Assembly (NCBI GenBank): GCA_035547155.1
Contig: DASZVJ010000257.1
Location: forward strand, 1 to 7,031
From: CAZNMF01 sp035547155
GTDB lineage: Bacteria; Acidobacteriota; Vicinamibacteria; Vicinamibacterales; SCN-69-37
DNA length: 7,031 nucleotides
Direction: 5' to 3'
Shown one piece after another: positions 1 to 5,575 of the stretch. The notes beneath the pieces were generated by a model that worked only from the letters and a program-made list of their open reading frames with translations, was not told where the DNA came from and searched no databases. The position numbers and the translations under genes were made by a program. Each line of letters begins with the position of its first letter. Position 1 is the stretch's first letter.

Positions 1-2
1 AG

Positions 3-78
3 TGGTGCCGAGGCCCAGAGTCGAACTGGGGACACTACGATTTTCAGTCGTATGCTCTACCAACTGAGCTACCTCGGC
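3..78 (-). tRNA. tRNA-Phe (anticodon GAA), CCA encoded
   Basis: Read on the minus strand this folds as a complete 76-nt cloverleaf. The acceptor stem is GCCGAGG (78-72) paired with CCTCGGC (13-7). It is followed by discriminator A (position 6) and a genome-encoded CCA (5-3). The D-arm has GCTC/GAGC around AGTTGGTA. The anticodon stem is TACGA/TCGTA with the loop CTGAAAA, so the anticodon is GAA for phenylalanine. The T-arm contains the standard GTTCGACTC loop. Length and all invariant positions are normal, so the gene looks functional. It is transcribed away from the DUF4142 gene. Confidence 0.97.
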
Positions 79-113
79 ACTGGCGGGCCGCATGCGCAGG
101 GCGCAACTGCGGA

Positions 114-119
114 ATCATA
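114..119 (-). promoter_or_regulatory. possible -10 box for tRNA-Phe
   Basis: On the minus strand the sequence upstream of the tRNA contains TATGAT, one mismatch from TATAAT, in a locally AT-rich island of an otherwise GC-rich gap. A transcript from it would start about 25-30 nt before the mature tRNA 5' end at 78, which is a normal leader for RNase P processing. No convincing -35 hexamer lies 16-18 bases further upstream, so this is a tentative call from one box and position. Confidence 0.4.
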
Positions 120-287
120 TCGCAAAATCACCCGGCAAAACATGCCGCGCGATCCTCACGGTGGGCGCCACGGTGCGCAGATGGGGAAGGGCATCGTCGT
201 GACGCACGTCGCCCGCCATCGTGCGCCAGCGCATCTCGACGTTCGGCGTGGCACTTCGCTTGCAGCCTCGACGCCTGTTCCCCACCC

Positions 288-294
288 AAAGGAG
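288..294 (+). promoter_or_regulatory. ribosome binding site of the DUF4142 gene
   Basis: AAAGGAG lies 6 bases before the ATG at 301. It decides the start. The frame is open further upstream, to an ATG at 52, but that extension would run through the tRNA gene and has no such site. Confidence 0.8.
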
Positions 295-300
295 CACGCG

Positions 301-852
301 ATGTTCAGCAAGACTGCGCTCACGATTCCTCTCGCGCTGTCGCTCGCCCTGTGCGCGGCGGTCGTTGTCGCACGTCCCTCGGCGGCGCTCGCGCAATCGT
401 CGACCACGTCGCAGACCGCCTCCGCCGCCGACACCACATTTCTGCAGACGGCCGGACGTGACGGCCAGGCCGAAGTCGCGCTCGCACGACTGGCGCAGCG
501 GAAGACGTCGAACGACGACGTGAAGAGCTTCGCGGCTCATTTGCAGAGCGATCACGAGAAGGCGAACAGCCAGCTGACGTCGCTGGCGCGCGCGAAGAAA
601 GTCACCGTGCCGGCGATGTCCGCCGAGCAGGGCGCGACGCGCGATCGCCTCGACAAGCTGTCCGGCGCCGAGTTCGATCGCGCGTACATCAGCGAGATGA
701 TCGCCGCGCATCAGAAAGCGATCGACGCGTTCACGAACGGCGCCAGCAGTGCCGACGCGGACGTGAAAGGCTTTGCATCGAGCACGCTACCGACGTTGAA
801 GGCGCATTTGTCTGAAGCGCAGAAGCTGCAGCAGGAGCTCGGCGCCTCCTAG
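301..852 (+). CDS. secreted DUF4142 family protein
   Basis: The product is 183 residues. It starts with a clear signal peptide: basic residue K4, a hydrophobic core at about residues 8-24, and an AALA|QS cleavage site near residue 31. The mature protein should be periplasmic. From about residue 44 to 180 the pattern is that of DUF4142 (ferritin-like helical bundle): D44-TTFLQTAGRDGQAEV, then LARLAQRK, VKSFAAHLQSDHEKAN (D84, H85), FDRAYISEMIAAHQKAI (H137) and the closing LPTLKAHLSEAQ (H169). The repeated helical His/Asp positions are typical of the family. Its biochemical role is not established, although members are often linked to envelope stress. A strong AAAGGAG site fixes the start. The gene is divergent from tRNA-Phe and convergent with the small gene that ends at 885, so it is probably monocistronic. 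Family assignment is confident; function is not known. Confidence 0.9.
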   Translation: MFSKTALTIPLALSLALCAAVVVARPSAALAQSSTTSQTASAADTTFLQTAGRDGQAEVALARLAQRKTSNDDVKSFAAHLQSDHEKANSQLTSLARAKKVTVPAMSAEQGATRDRLDKLSGAEFDRAYISEMIAAHQKAIDAFTNGASSADADVKGFASSTLPTLKAHLSEAQKLQQELGAS

Positions 853-884
853 CGCTCGCGCGCCGCAGACGCGCGCCGCGCCGA

Positions 885-1226
885 TCACAGCGTCGTCCGC
901 TTGTTGCGGCGAGACGATCGGCGCGGCGGCTGGCTTTCGCGATCGCGTTCCGCGTCGGTCTCGGCGTCGGCGCGCGACACGTCTGGCGCGTCCGCTCGAG
1001 GCTCGCGTCCGTACGCGCCTGCGACCTTCGCAGCACGTGCGGGGAACGGGCGTCCTTCGCGCGCGGCCCGGCCGCCGGTAGACGTCTGGTCGTTGGCTTC
1101 CGCCGCGTCGAGATCGCCACGCTCACCGACGTCGCCCGCCGCGTCCTCGGGCGGCGGTCCGTCCGGCTCGAACGTCTGCGGCAGGACGTGCGGTTCGCGA
1201 CGATGTGTCGTGGATGACTGAGCCAT
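885..1226 (-). CDS. hypothetical small disordered protein
   Basis: I do not recognise a family. The predicted product is 113 residues and is very rich in Ala, Arg, Asp, Glu, Gly and Pro. It has no Cys, Trp or Ile and only one Tyr, so it is probably disordered and soluble. No signal peptide or membrane segment is visible. Residues about 20-50 are acidic (EPDGPPPEDAAGDVGERGDLD), while the C-terminus is strongly basic (PPRRSSRRNKR). The main evidence that it is real is the start. ATG at 1226 follows a near-perfect AGGAGG with a normal 5-6 base spacer. An in-frame extension to 1358 is possible but has no such site. It lies on the same strand as the nucleotidyltransferase, 144 bases downstream of that gene's stop, so co-transcription is possible. 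Low-complexity GC-rich frames can stay open by chance, so confidence is moderate. Confidence 0.6.
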   Translation of the reverse strand: MAQSSTTHRREPHVLPQTFEPDGPPPEDAAGDVGERGDLDAAEANDQTSTGGRAAREGRPFPARAAKVAGAYGREPRADAPDVSRADAETDAERDRESQPPRRSSRRNKRTTL

Positions 1227-1228
1227 GA

Positions 1229-1240
1229 AGTCCTCCTCGT
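1229..1240 (-). promoter_or_regulatory. strong Shine-Dalgarno of the small hypothetical gene
   Basis: The minus strand reads CGAGGAGGACTTC directly before the ATG at 1226. This gives a full-strength AGGAGG and an ideal spacer. It is the main reason to accept this otherwise featureless reading frame and to choose this start. Confidence 0.7.
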
Positions 1241-1320
1241 TCTGCCGCGTCAGACGGCGGGATGGATGCCACGCGCACGGCGCCACGATCGCGTGTGGCC
1301 GCGACGTCACGGTTCGATCG

Positions 1321-1337
1321 CTGCCCAGGAAGGGCAG
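1321..1337 (-). terminator. short hairpin after the nucleotidyltransferase gene
   Basis: A perfect 6-bp inverted repeat (CTGCCC / GGGCAG, 5-base loop) lies 34-50 bases past the nucleotidyltransferase stop and upstream of the small gene. It could attenuate read-through or stabilise the transcript end. No T-run follows on the minus strand, so it is not a canonical intrinsic terminator, and chance is possible at this GC content. Confidence 0.25.
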
Positions 1338-1370
1338 TGCATCGCCCACAGTACGCACCGCGCGGTGTTG

Positions 1371-2195
1371 TCAGGCGATCGCGCGGCGCCGGCTGCGTCG
1401 CAGCGGCAATTGCGGATCGTGGACCGGCCGCCGCGCCGCATACGTGTCGATCGCGTTCGTCCAGCGATCGATCTCGAGCAATGTCAGTGGCCCGTCCGGA
1501 CGCTGACGCGGATCGATCAGGCCGCCGGCCGTGACGTCCGTCAGATATTGCGCGCGCGAAAGGAAGGTCCCGCGGCACCAATCCGCGGGTGCGCGCGCGT
1601 CCGCGGCCCGCGCGAGCAACGTGTCCACGAGGCCGTGCGGCACGACGTCGATCGATCCGGGATAGACGTACGCAAAAAGCACGAGATGCGCCGCGAGCAC
1701 CGCCTCGTGTCCGGCGAACCTGGCGCAGAGCCTCGGCCAGCTCAGCGCGCGGCCCATTGCGCGAATCAGGTGCAGGACGTCCGCGCCGTCGAAGCGCTCG
1801 CGCTCCATCACGAACGCCTTCGACCAAATCAACTCTTCCGGCGGCGCGAGCCGGACGTCGAATCCGAGCACGCGCGCGGGCTCCGCATGCCGGAACCAGG
1901 CCTCGTCGACGTCGCAGAGGCCGTTGCCGCTGCTGAAGATGATGTCGACCTGCGCGCCGGACGCGATCGCCTTGCCCAGCCAATGCGGAAAGGACAGCCG
2001 CGTCGAGATGCCGCGCGAGCGCAGCGCGTGCACCGCCGCCGGCCAGCGCCGGCGCTCGATCATCAGATCGAGATCCTTGGTCCGCCGATCGATGCGCGTG
2101 TAGCGCGCGAGCGCATATGCGCCGCCGATGAGGCACGGCACGTCCGCCTCGAGGAGCGCTTGAAGCACCGCACGGTAGAACACGGTCGCAGCCAT
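1371..2195 (-). CDS. nucleotidyltransferase (pol-beta fold) family protein
   Basis: The product is 274 residues and probably cytoplasmic. The N-terminal half has the minimal nucleotidyltransferase signature: IGGAYALARY (G24, G25), then the metal-binding pair D41-x-D43 in RRTKDLDLMI, and a third acidic residue D84 in GAQVDIIF. With G24-G25 and all three acidic residues present, the active site appears intact. The middle section ELIWSKAFVMERERFDGADVLHLI (about 121-144) resembles the segment after the catalytic domain in AbiEii-like and stand-alone nucleotidyltransferases. Substrate cannot be read from the sequence; it could be a tRNA, a protein (AMPylation) or a small molecule. No HEPN or antitoxin partner is adjacent, so a toxin-antitoxin role has no support here. 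ATG at 2195 was chosen because the fold begins just after it. Its Shine-Dalgarno is weak. Extending upstream would cross the divergent phosphoesterase gene. Confidence 0.82.
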   Translation of the reverse strand: MAATVFYRAVLQALLEADVPCLIGGAYALARYTRIDRRTKDLDLMIERRRWPAAVHALRSRGISTRLSFPHWLGKAIASGAQVDIIFSSGNGLCDVDEAWFRHAEPARVLGFDVRLAPPEELIWSKAFVMERERFDGADVLHLIRAMGRALSWPRLCARFAGHEAVLAAHLVLFAYVYPGSIDVVPHGLVDTLLARAADARAPADWCRGTFLSRAQYLTDVTAGGLIDPRQRPDGPLTLLEIDRWTNAIDTYAARRPVHDPQLPLRRSRRRAIA

Positions 2196-2267
2196 GCTCA
2201 GCGAGTAGCAAGCGGGATGCCGTCGCGGTGGCGGGCGATCGGCACTCGTCTTGCTCACTTTCGGCGC
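2196..2267. promoter_or_regulatory. divergent promoter region, nucleotidyltransferase / B12 operon
   Basis: These 72 bases separate two divergent starts and must hold or abut the promoters of both transcripts. I see no convincing -35/-10 pair on either strand. A 6-bp inverted repeat, AGCAAG (2207-2212) and CTTGCT (2250-2255), is the only symmetry. There is no cobalamin riboswitch here, so the cbiZ-cbiB operon is not controlled by one from this leader. Confidence 0.5.
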
Positions 2268-3053
2268 ATGATGGGATCTCCTGGTCAATCGGGCATCGTC
2301 CGCGTGGGTGCCATCGCGGACTTGCACTTCGGGCGGCACGCCGCGGCCGCCTTCGCGCCGCTGTTCACGCGATTGAACGAATCCGTCGACGTCCTGATGA
2401 TCTGCGGCGACTTGACGGATCACGGCGATCCCGAAGAAGCACGCGGCCTCGCGCGCGAGCTGAAGCAGCATCTGCGCGTGCCGGCCGTCGCCGTGCTGGG
2501 CAATCACGATCACGAGATGGGCCGCGCCGGCGACGTCGCGTCCGTGATGCTCGACGCGGGCGTGACGGTGCTCGACGGCGACAGTTGCGAAGTGCTGGGT
2601 CTCGGCTTCGCCGGCGTCAAAGGCTTTTGCGGCGGCTTCGGGCCGCGCGCGCTCGGCTCATGGGGCGAGGCGGCGATCAAACAGTTCGTCCAGGAAAGCG
2701 TGAACGAAGCACTGAAGCTCGAGACCGCGCTCGCGCGTTTACGGGCGCGCCGGCGTCTCGTGCTGCTGCACTACTCACCGGTCGTCGGCACGGTCGTCGG
2801 TGAGCCGCCGGAGATTTTTCCGTTCCTCGGATCGAGCCGTCTCGAAGAGCCGCTCGCGCGTTATGGCGCGACGGCGGTCTGCCACGGTCACGCGCATCAC
2901 GGCTATGCGCAAGCGGCGTTGAAAAACGGCACGCCGGTGTACAACGTCTCGCTGCCGCTGCTCGAACGGACGCAGCCGGATCGGCCGTTCGTCGTGATCG
3001 CGTGCACGCCGGCGGGCGAGCTCGAGGGAGCCGAGACGCCGCCTGGGGCATAA
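2268..3053 (+). CDS. calcineurin-like metallophosphoesterase, first gene of the B12 salvage operon
   Basis: The product is 261 residues and cytoplasmic, with no signal peptide. All metal-binding motifs of the calcineurin-like phosphoesterase fold are visible in order: D18-x-H20 in IADLHFG, GDLTDHG (D48, D51), GNHDHE (N79, H80), H168 in LLHYSP, and CHGHAHHG (H208, H210). It should therefore bind two metals and hydrolyse a phosphomonoester or phosphodiester. Substrate is unknown; relatives include cyclic-nucleotide, lipid and nucleotide phosphoesterases. Its stop is 8 bases before cbiZ, which suggests co-transcription with cbiZ and cbiB and hence a possible corrinoid or alpha-ribazole phosphate substrate; that is inference from position. 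Two adjacent ATGs (2268, 2271) precede the fold. Neither has a good Shine-Dalgarno, so the mRNA could be nearly leaderless. Extension upstream would run antisense through the nucleotidyltransferase. Confidence 0.92.
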   Translation: MMGSPGQSGIVRVGAIADLHFGRHAAAAFAPLFTRLNESVDVLMICGDLTDHGDPEEARGLARELKQHLRVPAVAVLGNHDHEMGRAGDVASVMLDAGVTVLDGDSCEVLGLGFAGVKGFCGGFGPRALGSWGEAAIKQFVQESVNEALKLETALARLRARRRLVLLHYSPVVGTVVGEPPEIFPFLGSSRLEEPLARYGATAVCHGHAHHGYAQAALKNGTPVYNVSLPLLERTQPDRPFVVIACTPAGELEGAETPPGA

Positions 3054-3060
3054 TCCCCGG
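3043..3060 (+). promoter_or_regulatory. hairpin at the phosphoesterase-cbiZ junction
   Basis: CTGGGG and CCCCGG pair (one wobble) around the loop CATAAT, ending two bases before the cbiZ ATG at 3062. The TAA stop of the upstream gene (3051-3053) is in the loop and the only G-rich Shine-Dalgarno candidate is in the 5' arm. A ribosome finishing the first gene would open it, which suggests translational coupling. Confidence 0.4.
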
Positions 3061-3061
3061 C

Positions 3062-4195
3062 ATGCAATGGGACGTGCTCGCGCGCGGCCGTACGGCGATC
3101 GTTCGCCGGCATGGGCGATTCCTCGTCGCCGAGCTCGATGGCCCGCATCTCGTCATCAGCACCTCCGTATGCAATGGCGGACAGACGGATCGCGTGCGCT
3201 TCCTGATGAATCATCAGAGCTGCGAAGGTGCCGGACACGAGGCGCGCGCGCACGCGTCGTTCGCGCGCGATCCGCTCGCGTACCACGAGGCCGTCTGCGC
3301 AGAGGGAAACGTGCCGGCGAATGAGACGGCCGTGATGGGCACGGCCGCGAACATGAACTACGCGGCCATCGCGACCGGGCGCGACGAGGACGTCTCCGTC
3401 ACCGCCGTCGTCACCGCGGGCGTGCAGCACAACGCGACGTGCGCCGGCGATCCCGCGCACTGGCGCGAGACGCGCAACGGCATCGTCAAAGTGCCAGCGG
3501 TGGCCGGCACAATCAACACGATGCTGATCGTCGACGTGCCCGTCACGTCCGCCGCGCTCGCGCGCGCGATTGTCACGATGACAGAAGGGAAGTCGGCCGC
3601 GCTCCAGCGCCTCGCGATTCCGAGCGGCGCGTCCGCGGATCTGGCCACCGGCACGGGCACGGATCAATTCTGTGTCGCTGCACCGCTGCGTGACGATCCA
3701 CCGTTGACGTCGGCGAGTCCGCACATGAAGTTCGGCGAGATCATCGGCCTCGCGGTCCGCACCGCGACGATGGAGGCGCTGCGATGGCAGAACGGGCTGG
3801 AGGCCAGCTACACGCGCAGCGTGTTCCACGCGCTCGGACGATACGGGCTCGACGAGCGGACGGTCGCCGATGATCTCGCGCCGCACATGACGCCGGCCGA
3901 TCTCGACCTGTTGCGCCGCAACAGCAAGAGCGCGTTCTACGAGCCGATGGCCGGCGCCGCGGCGCACGCGCTGGCGGCGGTGCTCGATCGCGCACGGCAC
4001 GGGACGCTGCCGGAAACCGTCATTCGAGACGTCACGATTCAGCACGCGGCGACGCTGGCGACGGCCCTCGCCGCGCAGCCGCATCGATGGACCGAGTTTC
4101 GCGCGCGCCTGCACGACACCGGCGGCACGGATCCGAAGCCGCTCATCCTGGCCGCGATCGCGCTCGGCTGGAGCGAGAAGTGGCCGTCGAGCTAG
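3062..4195 (+). CDS. cbiZ: adenosylcobinamide amidohydrolase CbiZ, with C-terminal extension
   Basis: The product is 377 residues and cytoplasmic. CbiZ cuts the amide bond between the corrin ring and the aminopropanol arm of adenosylcobinamide or mismatched cobamides, giving adenosylcobyric acid for remodelling. Family hallmarks lie in residues about 25-235: ISTSVCNGG, NMNYAAIA, VVTAGVQHNATCAGDP (about 116-131), GTINTMLIVDVPVTSAALARAIVTMTEGKSAALQ (about 149-182), ATGTGTDQFCVAAP (about 195-208) and HMKFGEIIGLAVR (about 221-233). Typical CbiZ proteins end soon after this last motif. Here about 140 more residues follow (MEALRWQNGL...), mainly helical, which I cannot assign. ATG at 3062 is chosen because it lies just after the phosphoesterase stop and begins the conserved region. 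The 3' end overlaps cbiB by 16 bases. Together with CbiB it forms a cut-and-reattach pair for corrinoid salvage. Confidence 0.93.
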   Translation: MQWDVLARGRTAIVRRHGRFLVAELDGPHLVISTSVCNGGQTDRVRFLMNHQSCEGAGHEARAHASFARDPLAYHEAVCAEGNVPANETAVMGTAANMNYAAIATGRDEDVSVTAVVTAGVQHNATCAGDPAHWRETRNGIVKVPAVAGTINTMLIVDVPVTSAALARAIVTMTEGKSAALQRLAIPSGASADLATGTGTDQFCVAAPLRDDPPLTSASPHMKFGEIIGLAVRTATMEALRWQNGLEASYTRSVFHALGRYGLDERTVADDLAPHMTPADLDLLRRNSKSAFYEPMAGAAAHALAAVLDRARHGTLPETVIRDVTIQHAATLATALAAQPHRWTEFRARLHDTGGTDPKPLILAAIALGWSEKWPSS

Positions 4196-5154
4196 GCCCC
4201 TGGTGGTTCGGCAACGGCGCGGCGCTCGCCGCGGCCGTGCTGCTCGATGTGCTCATCGGCGATCCCGTCTATCGCGCGCATCCCGTCAGGCTGATCGGCT
4301 CGCTGCTCTCGGCGCTCGAGCGCCTGCTGCGCAGCGTCGGCCTCGACGGACGCGGCGGCGGCATCACGTTGTTCGTCGCGCTCGCGTCGATCGTCGTCGC
4401 GGGCGTCACGGGCGTGGTCGCCGGAGCCCGGGCGATCGCGCCGTGGTGCGCGTGGCTCGTGCACGCGTTCTTTGTCTACAGCTTTCTCGCGCTCGGCGAC
4501 TTGCTTCGTCACGTGCGCCGCGTCGATCGCGCCGCGTCGCGCGGCGATTTGGCGGGCGCGCGAGTCGCGGTCGCGCAGCTCGTCGGCCGCGACATCGCTC
4601 GCATGGACGAAGCCGCGTGCCGGCGTGCGGCGATCGAAAGCCTCGCCGAGAATCTCACCGACGGTTTCACGAGCCCGTTGTTCTGGTACGCGATCGCCGG
4701 CTTACCTGGACTCGTGCTGTTCAAAGTCGTCAGCACGATGGACTCGATGGTCGGATACAAGACGCCGCGCTACCTTCGCTTCGGCTGGTGCGGCGCGCGA
4801 GTGGATGACGTCATGAACTACGTGCCGGCGAGATTGACGTGGCTGCTGCTGGCCGCGATCGCGAGCGTCCTCCCCGGCGCGTCTGGCCGCAAGGCGCTCA
4901 CGGTTGGATGGCGTCAGCACGGCGTGCTGCCAGGACCGAACTCCGGCTGGAGCGAAGCCGCGGCGGCCGGCGCGATCCAGCGACGGATCGTCGGACCGAT
5001 CTGGAACAGCGGCGCGCTCGTCACCGACGTGTGGATCGGGGAGCCCGCCGATCCACCCGCCGGCACGCACGACGACGTCACGCGCGCGGTCGTCGTCATC
5101 ACCGCAACAGGCGTCGTCGCTGCGGCGATCGTCGTCATCACGTTGATGTCGTAA
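4180..5154 (+). CDS. cbiB: adenosylcobinamide-phosphate synthase CbiB (CobD)
   Basis: The product is 324 residues, close to the usual 310-330 of CbiB. This inner-membrane enzyme amidates adenosylcobyric acid with aminopropanol phosphate to make adenosylcobinamide phosphate. Clear family blocks are DVLIGDPVYRAHPVRLIGSL (about 23-42), IESLAENLTDGFTSPLFWY (about 152-170), FKVVSTMDSMVGYKTPRYLRFG (about 181-202), ARVDDVMNYVPARLTWLLL (about 206-224) and LPGPNSGWSEAAAAGAI (about 250-266). Hydrophobic segments at about 13-26, 63-84, 88-108, 165-184, 218-232 and 301-322 fit a polytopic membrane protein. I chose the GTG at 4180. It has GGAG 6 bases upstream (4170-4173), gives the family's N-terminus, and makes a 16-base overlap with cbiZ consistent with translational coupling. 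An earlier in-frame ATG at 4087 lies deep inside cbiZ and adds an arginine-rich, non-homologous stretch. Confidence 0.96.
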   Translation: MAVELGPWWFGNGAALAAAVLLDVLIGDPVYRAHPVRLIGSLLSALERLLRSVGLDGRGGGITLFVALASIVVAGVTGVVAGARAIAPWCAWLVHAFFVYSFLALGDLLRHVRRVDRAASRGDLAGARVAVAQLVGRDIARMDEAACRRAAIESLAENLTDGFTSPLFWYAIAGLPGLVLFKVVSTMDSMVGYKTPRYLRFGWCGARVDDVMNYVPARLTWLLLAAIASVLPGASGRKALTVGWRQHGVLPGPNSGWSEAAAAGAIQRRIVGPIWNSGALVTDVWIGEPADPPAGTHDDVTRAVVVITATGVVAAAIVVITLMS

Positions 5155-5159
5155 GAAGC

Positions 5160-5241
5160 GGGGTCTGAAGACCCGGTCTACATCTGTCATTCAGCCTGAC
5201 GACTATCGCCCGAGTCAGTGGTCGACCACGTCTTCAGCCCC
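5160..5241. repeat. imperfect inverted repeat with nested palindromes
   Basis: The arm at 5160-5172 (GGGGTCTGAAGAC) pairs over 12 bp with GTCTTCAGCCCC at 5230-5241, with one bulged T (5164). The left arm is itself part of a perfect 14-bp palindrome (GGGTCTGAAGACCC, 5161-5174). The bases just inside the right arm form a second perfect palindrome (GTGGTCGACCAC, 5218-5229). A further CTGAC/GTCAG pair (5196-5200, 5214-5218) lies between. It begins six bases after the cbiB stop, so it may stabilise or terminate that transcript. No T-run follows, so a REP-like or miniature mobile element is an equally good reading. Confidence 0.5.
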
Positions 5242-5256
5242 GGCGTTCAGTGCCCT

Positions 5257-5320
5257 CGTCCCTTGGTCCCCTGGTCCCCTGATCCCTTCGTCCCCCGGTC
5301 CCTTGGTCCCTTCGTCCCCC
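5257..5320. repeat. eight tandem 8-bp pyrimidine-rich units
   Basis: Eight consecutive units of exactly 8 bp run without a gap: CGTCCCTT, GGTCCCCT, GGTCCCCT, GATCCCTT, CGTCCCCC, GGTCCCTT, GGTCCCTT, CGTCCCCC. The consensus is (G/C)GTCCC(C/T)(T/C). More irregular C-rich sequence follows to 5341. The tract lies just before the cobalamin riboswitch, about where the promoter of the receptor gene is expected. Strand asymmetry is strong: the top strand is mostly pyrimidine and the bottom strand mostly purine. No protein-coding role is likely. Confidence 0.85.
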
Positions 5321-5359
5321 GCGTCCCCCGCCCCTCCGTCCGTGTTACTGTCTTGAACT

Positions 5360-5534
5360 GCTCAGGTGCCCACGAGGGGCATAACGGGGAAGCCGGTGCA
5401 AGTCCGGCGCGGTCCCGCCACTGTGAGTGAAGGCGTGCGGCTTCGAATGACCACTCGGTCCACGACCGGGGAAGGTGAAGCCGACTGCGGTGCAACGTGC
5501 GCCGCTCCTTCCGAGCCAGGAGACCTACCTGAGC
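5360..5534 (+). ncRNA. cobalamin riboswitch (AdoCbl aptamer)
   Basis: The core is unmistakable. GAGGGGCATAACGGGGAAGCC (about 5374-5394) leads into the conserved B12 box GGTGCAAGTCCGG-GCGGTCCCGCCACTGTGA (to 5426), and the 3' segment GAGCCAGGAGACC is at 5513-5525. A closing P1 stem pairs GCTCAGGT (5360-5367) perfectly with ACCTGAGC (5527-5534). Between core and 3' box, about 85 nt fold as peripheral arms, including GGAAGG (5470-5475) with CCTTCC (5507-5512). This arrangement fits the larger class-I, adenosylcobalamin-type aptamer. It lies in the leader of the TonB-dependent receptor and should reduce receptor expression when B12 is abundant. Confidence 0.96.
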
Positions 5535-5575
5535 GTTCTGCGGTCGACTTTCTGCGGCGAACAGAGAGCGGACTG

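Noticed and set aside
52..300. In-frame upstream extension of the DUF4142 protein
   Set aside because: It would begin inside the tRNA-Phe gene, has no Shine-Dalgarno and adds non-homologous sequence before a clear signal peptide that starts at 301.
857..873. GCGCG/CGCGC hairpin between the convergent genes as a terminator
   Set aside because: It is a short pure-GC pairing without a T-run in either direction, common by chance at this composition.
1123..2211. Second long minus-strand frame across the nucleotidyltransferase
   Set aside because: It is a different frame over the same region with Arg/Ala-rich low-complexity translation. The frame starting at 2195 carries the conserved catalytic motifs.
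1266..2267. Long upstream extension of the metallophosphoesterase frame
   Set aside because: It is antisense to the nucleotidyltransferase, rich in Arg and His, and shows no domain before the phosphoesterase fold begins at 2268.
2892..2911. Perfect inverted repeat GCGCAT/ATGCGC inside the phosphoesterase gene
   Set aside because: It encodes the metal-binding HAHHGYA segment. The symmetry is explained by coding constraint and base composition.
2903..4114. 403-residue minus-strand frame opposite cbiZ
   Set aside because: It is an Arg-rich mirror of a well-recognised gene, an expected artefact of GC-rich codon use. It has no start signal or domain.
5257..5320. CRISPR array
   Set aside because: Units are 8 bp, contiguous and without spacers, so this is a simple tandem repeat.
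5218..5430. Plus-strand 70-residue frame before the riboswitch
   Set aside because: It is made of the tandem repeat and the aptamer core, both of which are better explained as non-coding.
5247..5495. Minus-strand frame with collagen-like G-T-K-G repeats
   Set aside because: The repeat comes from the 8-bp tandem tract and the frame then runs antisense through the riboswitch. There is no ribosome binding site.
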